The position numbers and the translations under genes are program-made. The notes beneath the pieces were generated by a model, which did not search any database, was not told the origin of the DNA, and was given only the letters and a program-made list of their open reading frames with translations. Below, in pieces: positions 8,667 to 16,794 of a stretch of DNA of 64,000 nt. This DNA comes from Laedolimicola ammoniilytica (GTDB lineage: Bacteria > Bacillota > Clostridia > Lachnospirales > Lachnospiraceae), in contig NZ_JAOQKC010000017.1 in the NCBI RefSeq assembly GCF_025567165.1, forward strand, positions 8,623 to 72,622, given 5' to 3'. Position 1 is the stretch's first letter; each line of letters begins with the position of its first letter.

Positions 8667-9533
8667 TTATTTCGCCAGCAGCTCTTTCATATACACTTCG
8701 ATGGCGTCCTGCCAGGAAGCGAAGGAGAAATCTGTAGTCAGCTTCAGCATATAGTTCTCCAGAATGGAGTAGGCCGGTCTGTCTGCGGAATTCGGGAAAC
8801 GGCGCTTGTACTCCTCGGAAGTAATCGGCTCGATCTCGGTTTTGCTGCCCGCCAGACGAAGGACGGTAGCGGCGAACTCTGCCCAGTTGGTGTCGCCCTC
8901 GCAGGTGCCGTGGAACAGGCCGTAGTTGTCCGTCGGAAGCAGGTACTTGATGGCCTTGGCCAGCTCTACCGCGCTGGTGGGTGTTCCCACCTGATCCATC
9001 ACGACGCCGATCTTATCGTTATTCTCCGCCAGCTTCAGCATGGTCTTGGCGAAGTTATGGCCGTCGCCGTACAGCCATGCGGTACGAATAATGAAGTACT
9101 GATTTGCGAAATCACGCACAAAGTTCTCGCCTGCCAGCTTGGTGGCGCCGTACATACTCCTGGGGCTTACCGGATCAAACTCGGTCAGCGGATGGGCGGA
9201 CACATCGCCCGGGAATACATAGTCTGTGGAAATGTGCATGAGCTTCGCGCCGGTATCTGCGGCTGCGATGGCCAGGTTGCGGGCTCCGATGGCATTGATC
9301 TTATAAGCCAGATCCTGCTCCACCTCACACTTATCTACGTTGGTGTAAGCCGCGCAGTTGATGATGGCGTAGGGCTTTACCTCTCTGGCCAGCTCCAGCA
9401 CCTTATCCACCCTGGTGATGTCCAGCTCTGCCACGTCGGTGTTCACCAGTTCATACTCGGTGCTGTCTGCATACTGCTGATTGACTGCACGGCCCAGCTG
9501 TCCGTTGCATCCTGTCACAATAATCTTTTTCAT
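8667..9533 (-). CDS. rfbD: dTDP-4-dehydrorhamnose reductase
   Basis: 288-residue extended short-chain dehydrogenase. The N-terminal nucleotide motif is TGCNGQLGRAV, the active-site tyrosine is in SMYGATKLAGE (YxxxK), and HISTDYVFPG supplies the STD segment typical of RmlD. It makes the last step to dTDP-L-rhamnose, reducing the 4-keto intermediate with NAD(P)H. rmlA, rmlB and rmlC are not in this window, so the first three steps must be encoded elsewhere. AAAGGAGAAATCAA precedes the ATG. Its presence suggests that rhamnose or a related 6-deoxysugar enters the polymer. Confidence 0.9.
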   Translation of the reverse strand: MKKIIVTGCNGQLGRAVNQQYADSTEYELVNTDVAELDITRVDKVLELAREVKPYAIINCAAYTNVDKCEVEQDLAYKINAIGARNLAIAAADTGAKLMHISTDYVFPGDVSAHPLTEFDPVSPRSMYGATKLAGENFVRDFANQYFIIRTAWLYGDGHNFAKTMLKLAENNDKIGVVMDQVGTPTSAVELAKAIKYLLPTDNYGLFHGTCEGDTNWAEFAATVLRLAGSKTEIEPITSEEYKRRFPNSADRPAYSILENYMLKLTTDFSFASWQDAIEVYMKELLAK

Positions 9534-9554
9534 TTGATTTCTCCTTTTCTATAC

Positions 9555-9932
9555 TTAAGATTCGCTTTCTTTTTTCTCTTTCTGGATGAGAAGCTCATCC
9601 CGGCGTTCTTTTTCCGCCAGGGCCAGCTCCTGGGTCAGGTCTTTTACTTTATTTTCCAGTGTAGACAGTTCAATGGTCATCATAAAGAGCTTCACCAGAA
9701 GGATGAAGATGAACACCATGAACACAAAGTTTACCGGCAGCTGCATGCCCAGCAGTCTGGTAAACAGGCTCACCAGCCACGGGAACAGGCTGATGATTAC
9801 CAGCACCCCGGAAAAAATGATCCAGAAAATCGCATATTCAATCTGCAGCTTGGACTGGCGGATTTTCTTCAGGATATACCAGGTGCTCAAAATCGACACT
9901 ACAATCAGGATGATTCGAAATACCGGTGTCAT
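9555..9932 (-). CDS. DUF2304 family small membrane protein
   Basis: 125 residues: three hydrophobic segments (about residues 3-20, 34-55 and 67-87), then a charged coiled-coil tail rich in Glu and Lys. Size, layout and position directly after a DPM-like GT2 fit DUF2304, which regularly accompanies polyprenyl-phosphate transferases. The start overlaps the GT2 stop by 4 nt. Inferred role: membrane partner of that soluble GT2, standing in for the C-terminal membrane helices it lacks. No catalytic residues are evident. Confidence 0.78.
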   Translation of the reverse strand: MTPVFRIILIVVSILSTWYILKKIRQSKLQIEYAIFWIIFSGVLVIISLFPWLVSLFTRLLGMQLPVNFVFMVFIFILLVKLFMMTIELSTLENKVKDLTQELALAEKERRDELLIQKEKKESES

Positions 9933-10630
9933 GAAACCTTCACCTCCCTGCGCTTCCGGAAGTTCTGAATAAACAGGATGGACAGCAGCATCCGGAGCAT
10001 GTACATCATGGATTTGGTCATGTTCAGATAGCTCTCGCCGGCGATCCGTTCATCCATCTTCGCCTGAACCTCGGCGATGGTGGCCCCCTGCTTCAGCAGA
10101 TAGGAAATGGTGTCCGGCTCCGGTCCGTAGTTCATGTTCAGGGCGAACTCCGCGATCATTTTCTTATTGAACAGGCGCATGCCCGAGGTAGGATCCTTGA
10201 CCCTGTGGCCCGTGGTCAACTTCATGGCCGCGGAAATCAGGTTGCTGCCCAGCATCCGAAGGGAATGGGGCTTCTTCTCGGTCACGAACCGGGAAGCGAT
10301 GACGATATCGTAGCCCTCCTGAATCTTGTCCAGCATGGGGGCAATGAACTCGGGACGGTGCTGTCCGTCCGCGTCGAACTGGATGGCGTAATCGTAACCC
10401 TTCCGATAGGCGTATTTGAGGCCCGTCTGGAAGGCTCCGGCCAGGCCTAAGTTTACCGGCAGATCCACCAGCTCGTAGCCATACTTCCGACAGATTTTCG
10501 CAGTGCTGTCTGCGGAACCGTCGTTGATGACGACGTAGTCGTACATCGGGTAATTATTTTTCAGGTTTTCCACCACGCGCACGATGTTTTCTTCTTCGTT
10601 GTAGGCGGGGATGATAACCAGACATTTCAT
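9929..10630 (-). CDS. GT2 glycosyltransferase, dolichol-phosphate-mannose-synthase-like
   Basis: 233 residues from ATG at 10630, which has AAAGGAG nine bases upstream; the open frame continues to 10663 without a ribosome site. Motifs: LVIIPAYNEE, VINDGSADST and the metal site QFDADGQH. It lacks long C-terminal membrane helices, which fits pairing with the overlapping DUF2304 gene. Probable role: loading a sugar onto a polyprenyl phosphate, or extending the repeat unit. It begins the segment downstream of a long palindromic element, which may influence how much transcript arrives from the fucose genes. Confidence 0.82.
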   Translation of the reverse strand: MKCLVIIPAYNEEENIVRVVENLKNNYPMYDYVVINDGSADSTAKICRKYGYELVDLPVNLGLAGAFQTGLKYAYRKGYDYAIQFDADGQHRPEFIAPMLDKIQEGYDIVIASRFVTEKKPHSLRMLGSNLISAAMKLTTGHRVKDPTSGMRLFNKKMIAEFALNMNYGPEPDTISYLLKQGATIAEVQAKMDERIAGESYLNMTKSMMYMLRMLLSILFIQNFRKRREVKVS

Positions 10631-10657
10631 CTGTGTGTCTCCTTTTCTATATCGGCC

Positions 10658-10820
10658 AGGCATGCGCTCGATTTGCCCCAGGGCACTCTCTCGCTCTTCG
10701 AGCTCACCCTGCCGCTTCGCTTCATCTCGCTACCGGGCTACGCCCTATGAAAGCGCAAACATAAACAGCCGCTTACGTGCAAGCACGGCACGTCTGCTTA
10801 TGTTTGCACTTTCGCATGCC
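10658..10820. repeat. Palindromic intergenic element A
   Basis: This gap between two GT2 genes is highly structured. An outer inverted pair (ggcatgcg near 10659, cgcatgcc ending at 10820) encloses a small hairpin GGGC-TAC-GCCC (about 10735-10745). After that comes a long imperfect stem from about 10749 to 10812 with arms AAGCGCAAACATAAACAG and CTGCTTATGTTTGCACTT. The apical part contains CGTGCAAGCACG. The layout resembles the elements near 19.4 and 22.6 kb. It may be an attenuator or RNA-stability structure in the operon, or a mobile palindromic repeat. No open frame is present. Confidence 0.65.
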
Positions 10821-10838
10821 TTAGTGTTACGCCATATT

Positions 10839-11585
10839 TTAACCCTTTTGAGCGAATTGTGCAAGCACTCTTAAAGTTCTGCACAAGTCCGTAAACCATG
10901 CGAACCGCACCCCATTCTCCCGAAGCGCCCGGTGTCCCTCTTTCATCCCGGCCAGATAAGCCCCCAGGCTGTTGGTGCTGGTGCCACCGTGGGACATGTA
11001 GATCAGCACCTCCGGCAGGTAGGAAAGCTTCACCTTATCGTCCTTCAGAATCCGGATCATAAACTCATAATCCGCCGAAATCCGGTAATCCGTCTTATAA
11101 AGGCCATATTTATCATAGACGCTTTTCCGCAGGTACAGGGTCGGATGGCCCGGCATCCAGCCAAAGCGGATATTGCCCTGGCCCTGGTGCCAGTAGCGCA
11201 CTACCTTGTCCCCCTCCATATAATAGAGATCGCCGTGTACGCCGTCTGTACCCTCTTTTTCCATGATCGTCACCATCTTGCTGATGACGTCCGGACCCGC
11301 GTACTGGTCGAAGCAGCAGCCCAGGATATCGCCGGTGGACAGGCGGATTCCCTTGTTGATGGCGTCGTAGATGCCCTTATCCTTCTCGGAAATCCATTTC
11401 AGCCGGTCGCCGAAATACTCCGCCGCCTCCGCAATGACCTCCAGGGTTCCGTCCGTGGAACCGCCGTCCACAATGACGTACTCGATATTCTCATAGTCCT
11501 GGTTCTTCACCTGGGCAATGATTTTCTTCAGATTCTCTTTATCGTTATAGGTTGTCGTGATGATCGAAACCTTTGGATTTTCCAT
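10839..11585 (-). CDS. GT2 family glycosyltransferase (WcaA-like)
   Basis: 248 residues with SIITTTYNDKENL and YVIVDGGSTDGT at the N-terminus and SEKDKGIYDAINKGI, the usual pattern of this GT2 subgroup. Where relatives have an NADD/NSDD metal-binding turn after TGDI, this protein reads ILGCCFDQYAG, so the canonical DxD is not obvious. The C-terminal half is intact, with YRISADYEFMIR. ATG at 11585 has AAGGAG. The upstream GT4 gene ends 4 bp away. Probably adds one sugar of the repeat unit in the cytoplasm; donor unknown. Confidence 0.82.
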   Translation of the reverse strand: MENPKVSIITTTYNDKENLKKIIAQVKNQDYENIEYVIVDGGSTDGTLEVIAEAAEYFGDRLKWISEKDKGIYDAINKGIRLSTGDILGCCFDQYAGPDVISKMVTIMEKEGTDGVHGDLYYMEGDKVVRYWHQGQGNIRFGWMPGHPTLYLRKSVYDKYGLYKTDYRISADYEFMIRILKDDKVKLSYLPEVLIYMSHGGTSTNSLGAYLAGMKEGHRALRENGVRFAWFTDLCRTLRVLAQFAQKG

Positions 11586-11589
11586 AAAT

Positions 11590-12795
11590 TTACTCCTTGT
11601 GTAACAGCTTCGCGTACAGTCTCAGATAATCCTGAAAACGCTCGTTTTTATCATAATGGGACGCTTTGGTAAGACAGGCGGTCCGCTTATCCGGCTCCGC
11701 CCGCATGGCCTTCACCGCCGCCTCCAGCGCGTCGATATCGCCTTTGGGAACCACTTTGCCGCAGGTCTCGTCCACCGACTCCACGCTGCCGCCGGTGGCA
11801 AAGGTAATTACCGGGGTGCCGCAGGCCAGGGCCTCCAGGTTCGTGGTGGGGAAGGTATCCTCCAGGGTCGTATTCACGTAGGCGTCCGCCATGGAATAAT
11901 ACTCCGCCAGCTCCTCCATGCTGTTGGTTCGCATAACGCCGTGGATCTTCGGGTGGAGCTTTTTCATCTTCTGCTTCGACAAACCGATTAAAATAATCTG
12001 ATAATCGTCGGGAAGCCGATCTGCCAGCTGCTCAAAGTAGGCGTACCCCTTTCGTTCCTCCCACATACTGGCTACGCCCAGAAGAATGAATTTCCCCTCG
12101 AAACCCAGCTTTTTGCGAAGTCCCTTCTCCACCGGATGAAATTTATCCAGGGCGATCCCGTTGGGAATCACCTGCACCGGATACTCTCCCAGGTAGGACT
12201 GGCGCGCGTAACCGGCCAGCCACCGTGAGGGCGTCACCACGGTCAGAGAGGGCACGCCCGTAAAGGCTGCCTTTTTTCTCCGGTAATTGGAGGCTGTATT
12301 GTCCTTAAATAAAGCATAGGGATAGACGCTCCGGTACTGGGGGCAGTTCCCGCAGCCCGTCTTCCATTTCATACAGCCGATGTAATCGAAATGGGCGCAG
12401 TGTCCCGTGAAACTCCAACAGTCGTGGAGGGTCCAGACCACCGGCTTTCCGGCTGTCCTGAGATATCGGAACAGCTGCTCCACGTCCAGATAAAACCCGT
12501 GGATATTGTGGAGATGAATGATATCCGGGTTGTATTCCTCTATCTTCTCTATCAGTCTGCCCGTCTGCTTCTTCGAAGCGAAGCCGTGTTCTCCCCGAAA
12601 AAAGGTACAGAGCACATGAAGCCCCATGTCCAGATTTGTGCCGAACTTATAAGTCGGCACGCCCTCCGGCCCGGTCCGGCGGCCAAAGGCCACCATTCCC
12701 TCGTCACCCCGGGCTTCCAGGGCGTGTACGATGTCCACCGTAATCCGCCCCACACTTCCGCTGCCGCAGATGGTATTGATCTGTAATACTTTCAA
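11590..12795 (-). CDS. GT4 family glycosyltransferase (TTG start)
   Basis: 401-residue GT-B enzyme. The N-terminal domain has a glycine-rich loop (CGSGSVGRI) and HLHNIHGFY; the C-terminal domain carries PNGIALDKF and the GT4 EX7E signature in EDTFPTTNLEALACGTP. A four-cysteine cluster near CMKWKTGCGNCPQY is common in the WcaC-like subgroup. The start is TTG at 12795, with AAGGAG six bases upstream and no better ATG nearby. It sits between the GDP-fucose gene and a GT2, so it could be a sugar transferase of the repeat unit; specificity is unknown. Confidence 0.85.
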   Translation of the reverse strand: MKVLQINTICGSGSVGRITVDIVHALEARGDEGMVAFGRRTGPEGVPTYKFGTNLDMGLHVLCTFFRGEHGFASKKQTGRLIEKIEEYNPDIIHLHNIHGFYLDVEQLFRYLRTAGKPVVWTLHDCWSFTGHCAHFDYIGCMKWKTGCGNCPQYRSVYPYALFKDNTASNYRRKKAAFTGVPSLTVVTPSRWLAGYARQSYLGEYPVQVIPNGIALDKFHPVEKGLRKKLGFEGKFILLGVASMWEERKGYAYFEQLADRLPDDYQIILIGLSKQKMKKLHPKIHGVMRTNSMEELAEYYSMADAYVNTTLEDTFPTTNLEALACGTPVITFATGGSVESVDETCGKVVPKGDIDALEAAVKAMRAEPDKRTACLTKASHYDKNERFQDYLRLYAKLLHKE

Positions 12796-12805
12796 AATAA
12801 TCTCC

Positions 12806-15800
12806 TTATACTAACGCGCAGTCCCACACGTCCACGCCGCTGTCCTGGAACACGCTGTGGATTCTTTCACGCAGCTGCTCCTTCGTGCAGCCTTTTTTCA
12901 GGATAGCCTGCAGGAAGCCGCCGCCTCCCGCGCCGCAGATCATCCGGGCCGCCAGCAGATCCTCGCAGCTCAGGAAAATCTGATCGATGCAGGTGTTGGT
13001 GCTGCCGCCGTCCAGCCGCCGGGACAGCTCCCAGTGCCGGTCAAGCAGCTCCGCGAAACCGTCGATATTGCCCTTTTCCAGCTCGAACTTCATCAGGACT
13101 GCCACCTGCTGAATCTCATAGAGCACCTCCAGGGAATTGGGATTGGAGCCGATGTAGCCGCCGACCACCTCCCGGAGCAGATTCCGCGCCAGACGCCGCT
13201 GGCCGGTGTAAATCAGGACGAAGCGGTCTTTCAGCTCCTGCAAAGCTTCCTCCGGGATATTCAGATGCTGTACCTCAATATTCTGCATCAGGCCCGGCTT
13301 GGTGCTCACCAGCTTGATGCCGCCCGTCAGGCCGCCCACCTGATCCTGCCAGCCTCCGCCGGTGCTCATAAGCTGCTCCATGCAGAGGACGTGGGTGTAT
13401 AATTCATTTTCGGTCACTTCTTTCCCGATGTATTCGAAAATCGCTTTCACGCAGGCGCCCGCCAGAATACTGCTGGTGCCAAGGCCGGATCCGCGCGGAA
13501 TTCCCATAACTGCTGTGGACAGATAGAGACCGCCGCCCAGCTTCTCCAACAGTTCTTCCAAGGTCGCCTCCCGGTTCAGCGGCACGATGCCGCAGGCCAG
13601 AAGCGCCGCCTTGTGAAGGGCGTAGGTATCGAAGGGATCCCGACAGCTCTGCAGCACCTTCACGTCCGTGAATTCATCGTAAGCGCCGGAATCGGTGCTG
13701 GCCAGCGCAATACAGGGCTTATCCATCTTCTTCACGGTGACGATGACCGGAAGGATACCGTTCAGCTTCGCCGCCGCGTTCAGGACCGTGCCGCCGTGCT
13801 CGTTGCAGTAGGGCGGCGTGTCAGACCAGCCGCCGCCGAAATTCACGCGGATGGGCAGCTCCACCTTCACCTCATCCCTGGTGATGTGGTACGACTCCTC
13901 CGCCGGGGCCTTGCCGATGCTGGCCTCATATAAGCTGTCGCAGAGATAACGGAAGCACTGGTTTTCCAGATCCTCGCTCACCTGTCCGACTGTCATTTTC
14001 GATAAATAATAGTAAATGCGCATGCGGATGCTGAAATCAGACTTTTCCGCAATGGCCCGCAGCTTCTCTACCTGGGAGGTCGTCACGCCCTGCTCGCCGA
14101 AGACCGCCCGGATCTCCTCAATGCTTTTACGTTCCTCCAGCATCAGTAAAAATCTGGCAATTCGCACTCTGGTGCCCAGCTTCGCCTGCCATGCGGTGAT
14201 TTCCTTCACATCGGCCTGCTCAAAGCTCTCCTGGAGGCTCAGACGCTTCGCGGCCGCGTACCAGCCGCGGGTCGCCTCATCCGCCGTACCGTCCGCGATG
14301 GCCAGAAGCTTCACGGCCGCCGCCACGGCTTCCTCGATGGTGTCACAGACCGGATAGAGCTTCGCGGTCCAGAGATAGTGCGCTCCTTCCGCGTCCGCCC
14401 AGAGGTCTCCAGGCTGCATTCCCACATTTCCCAGAAAATCCGGTAAGGTACTGTTCAGGAACGCGCCGCCGTCCTCCAGGGTCACCTTCGGGTTATCCTG
14501 CACGCCGTAAACGCGCACCACGAAACGGCCGTCCTTCTGCTTCAGGCCGTGGAGCACCGTGTCCGCCGGGATCCGCTCGCCCCGCAGGGTGACTGCCGAG
14601 ATCACGCAGTTCTCGCCCACTTCGCTGCCGTCGTAAATATAACTGTCTTCTATATAAGAGGATTCCGCAATCTCCGTATGCTTCTCGATGTAGCTGTTGC
14701 TGCAGGCATTGGCGCCCTCCGACTCCTCCACGCCCAGTACCTGGCGCTTCCAGTCCAGGAATTCGTAGTTGTCGATGTCCTCGGTCACAAGCTTCAGGAG
14801 CTCATGGGTCGTTCCGAAATGAATGAACTGGGCCGGGGACAGGCACAGAAGCTTCAGAGAATAGGGATGCAGGGCCTCCCAGATCTCCTTCCGGCAGGCT
14901 AAAAGCTCCGGACAGAAGTCGCCCTCGGGCTTTTCCTTTAAGAACTGCTCAAAGGTGGACTCGGACGCCAGCGGGTACAGGAAATCCCCATAGAAGCTGA
15001 TGCGCGCCCGTTCATTTACAAAGCGGTCGTATTTCTCCGGAACGATTTTCCCATCTTCCCCAATCAGGGAGAACAGGCTTTCCAGCAGATCGCAGTCCAG
15101 CATGATGGCTCCGGTGTCCAGATCCACCGCGCCGTGTTCGTTCACCGCGCCAAGCTTACGCAGGCGCTCCTCGCTCTGCTTGTGCAGGAAGTTGGCCACA
15201 TAGCCCTCCGCATTTCCCAGAAATACACCATGGTCCTTTCCGGTATCCACATCCTCCTTGATGGAAATGGCCGCCGCGCCGTGGAAGGTGAAATCAATCT
15301 GCAAGGGATTAAACAGGAGTAGCACGTCGCCGGAGAGCACCAGCATACCCTCCCGGAACCGGGACGGCATGCCCGCCATGCCAATCATAAATTCATCAAA
15401 CAGGGTGGAACGCCGTCCGTCCGGCAGCTCCCGCGGCACTGGTGAAAATAATTTTCCGCAGGCCGAATACTGGGGTACCCGCTTGGAGTCCCCGCCGGAG
15501 TGAATCACGAGAATCCGCTTGCCCCGGAAGAAGTCTGCGCCCCCGCCCTGTTCGCTTAAGTATTTCATCACATGGAAGGTGGCTCCGCCGCTGCCCACCC
15601 GCTTGCCGTCCGGATCGGGCAGTACCCGGTAGGTGGTCTCCTTCGGCAGTCTTCCCGCGTCCAGGCGCGCGTCGATCTGCGCCTGGTAGGCGTCCGCCTG
15701 CTCCTCGTTGGAGGCAGTCAGAATCACATAATCCCAGTGGATAAAATATTTCCTGGTCAGGGATTTTTCATACTCCTCCCAGGCGTCCTGATAGCTTTGT

Positions 15801-15835
15801 CTCAAAAACAGATTCTTAATTTTCTGTGGTTTCAT
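12806..15835 (-). CDS. fkp: Bifunctional L-fucokinase / L-fucose-1-phosphate guanylyltransferase
   Basis: 1009 residues, close to Fkp-type enzymes (about 950). The N-terminal half has the nucleotide-binding segment GKRVGSGGATFHV (about 77-90) and HSGGDSKRVPQYS, typical of fucose pyrophosphorylase, followed by a left-handed-helix-like stretch. The C-terminal half is a GHMP kinase: RVNFGGGWSDTPPY, the ATP loop PRGSGLGTSS, and CGAGGGGFLQA near the end. It phosphorylates free L-fucose and couples it to GTP, giving GDP-fucose. A fucosyltransferase-like gene is transcribed divergently 134 bp away. A heptose kinase/nucleotidyltransferase is a less likely alternative because both halves match the fucose enzyme pattern. 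Confidence 0.85.
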   Translation of the reverse strand: MKPQKIKNLFLRQSYQDAWEEYEKSLTRKYFIHWDYVILTASNEEQADAYQAQIDARLDAGRLPKETTYRVLPDPDGKRVGSGGATFHVMKYLSEQGGGADFFRGKRILVIHSGGDSKRVPQYSACGKLFSPVPRELPDGRRSTLFDEFMIGMAGMPSRFREGMLVLSGDVLLLFNPLQIDFTFHGAAAISIKEDVDTGKDHGVFLGNAEGYVANFLHKQSEERLRKLGAVNEHGAVDLDTGAIMLDCDLLESLFSLIGEDGKIVPEKYDRFVNERARISFYGDFLYPLASESTFEQFLKEKPEGDFCPELLACRKEIWEALHPYSLKLLCLSPAQFIHFGTTHELLKLVTEDIDNYEFLDWKRQVLGVEESEGANACSNSYIEKHTEIAESSYIEDSYIYDGSEVGENCVISAVTLRGERIPADTVLHGLKQKDGRFVVRVYGVQDNPKVTLEDGGAFLNSTLPDFLGNVGMQPGDLWADAEGAHYLWTAKLYPVCDTIEEAVAAAVKLLAIADGTADEATRGWYAAAKRLSLQESFEQADVKEITAWQAKLGTRVRIARFLLMLEERKSIEEIRAVFGEQGVTTSQVEKLRAIAEKSDFSIRMRIYYYLSKMTVGQVSEDLENQCFRYLCDSLYEASIGKAPAEESYHITRDEVKVELPIRVNFGGGWSDTPPYCNEHGGTVLNAAAKLNGILPVIVTVKKMDKPCIALASTDSGAYDEFTDVKVLQSCRDPFDTYALHKAALLACGIVPLNREATLEELLEKLGGGLYLSTAVMGIPRGSGLGTSSILAGACVKAIFEYIGKEVTENELYTHVLCMEQLMSTGGGWQDQVGGLTGGIKLVSTKPGLMQNIEVQHLNIPEEALQELKDRFVLIYTGQRRLARNLLREVVGGYIGSNPNSLEVLYEIQQVAVLMKFELEKGNIDGFAELLDRHWELSRRLDGGSTNTCIDQIFLSCEDLLAARMICGAGGGGFLQAILKKGCTKEQLRERIHSVFQDSGVDVWDCALV

Positions 15836-15845
15836 AAGTTCTCCC

Positions 15846-15874
15846 TTGTGTGTGTAACGCCGGAATGCTATAAT
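15846..15874 (+). promoter_or_regulatory. Promoter for the fucosyltransferase / YfhO pair
   Basis: TTGTGT at 15846-15851, a 17-bp spacer, then a perfect TATAAT at 15869-15874. The 71-bp divergent gap must also hold the promoter of the large minus-strand operon; TTGATA at 15901-15896 is a possible -35 for it, but its -10 is weak. Overlapping divergent promoters would let the two fucose genes be co-controlled. Confidence 0.65.
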
Positions 15875-15969
15875 ATGCGCGTTACTTTTATACTATATCA
15901 ATAAGAATGAAAGGCAACCGTGGCTGCTTTACGTCTCATGACCTGTCCGCAGCTACGGCAGGGTATACT

Positions 15970-16755
15970 ATGTTAATCATACAACCTTCCGGCGGTTTAT
16001 GCAATAGGATGCGCGTGATTAATTCCGCAAGAGAGCTTTCCAGGCGCAGAAAGGAAAAACTTGTCATCCTCTGGTATCTGAATCCGGAGCTGAACGCTGC
16101 TTTCGAGGATCTGTTTCAGCCCATCCACGAGCCGGATATCATCCTTATCAATATCCGCTCCCTGAAAGACCCCAGAAAGCTCTACTACCAGCTTTCCGCA
16201 GGCCAGCGCTTCGGAAATGACGATATTCTGAACAACAAGACCGACGGCACACTGAACGACAATTTCTACCGGGCATTGAAAAAACGGGTCTACATCTTCA
16301 CCTGGGAGCATTTTTATCCGTCGAAGGATTACTCCCTTTTTGTGCCCACTGACGCGCTTCAGAAGCGTGTGGACGCATTTACAAAGGACTTTGCGCCCCG
16401 CTGCGTGGGCGTCCATATCCGCCGCACTGACAACGCCGTTTCCATGGGCAAGAGCACCACAGAGCAATTCATCGCCGAGATGGAACAGGAGCTTCTGGCC
16501 CACCCGGAGACCCGCTTCTTCCTGGCCACCGACGACCAGCGCGAGGAAGATCTGCTCCGCAGCCGCTTCCCGGGAAAAATTATCAGCAATCAATCCCGTA
16601 CCATCGACCGCAATTCCGTGGCCGGTATGCATGACGCCCTGCTGGATCTCTACTGCCTGGCTGCCAGCGACAAGATCATCGGCAGCTACTGGAGCTCCTT
16701 TACAGACACAGCAGCCGATATGCGGGGCATCGAGAAGGTCATTGCCGGGGAATAG
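15970..16755 (+). CDS. Fucosyltransferase-like protein (GT11/GT23/O-FucT superfamily)
   Basis: 261 residues from ATG at 15970; the frame is open to an ATG at 15907, but that extension has no ribosome site and no family similarity. The N-terminus QPSGGLCNRMR is the usual opening of bacterial fucosyltransferase-like proteins. VGVHIRRTDN carries the HxRRTD motif (residues 149-153) that binds GDP-fucose, and a third motif lies in IIGSYWSSFTD. It is divergent from the GDP-fucose synthesis gene, a strong functional link. It probably transfers fucose to the glycan or to a protein; linkage cannot be assigned. Confidence 0.75.
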   Translation: MLIIQPSGGLCNRMRVINSARELSRRRKEKLVILWYLNPELNAAFEDLFQPIHEPDIILINIRSLKDPRKLYYQLSAGQRFGNDDILNNKTDGTLNDNFYRALKKRVYIFTWEHFYPSKDYSLFVPTDALQKRVDAFTKDFAPRCVGVHIRRTDNAVSMGKSTTEQFIAEMEQELLAHPETRFFLATDDQREEDLLRSRFPGKIISNQSRTIDRNSVAGMHDALLDLYCLAASDKIIGSYWSSFTDTAADMRGIEKVIAGE

Positions 16756-16794
16756 ACGGCGAAACTGTATCACGCTGACATCGAAGGAGATTTT

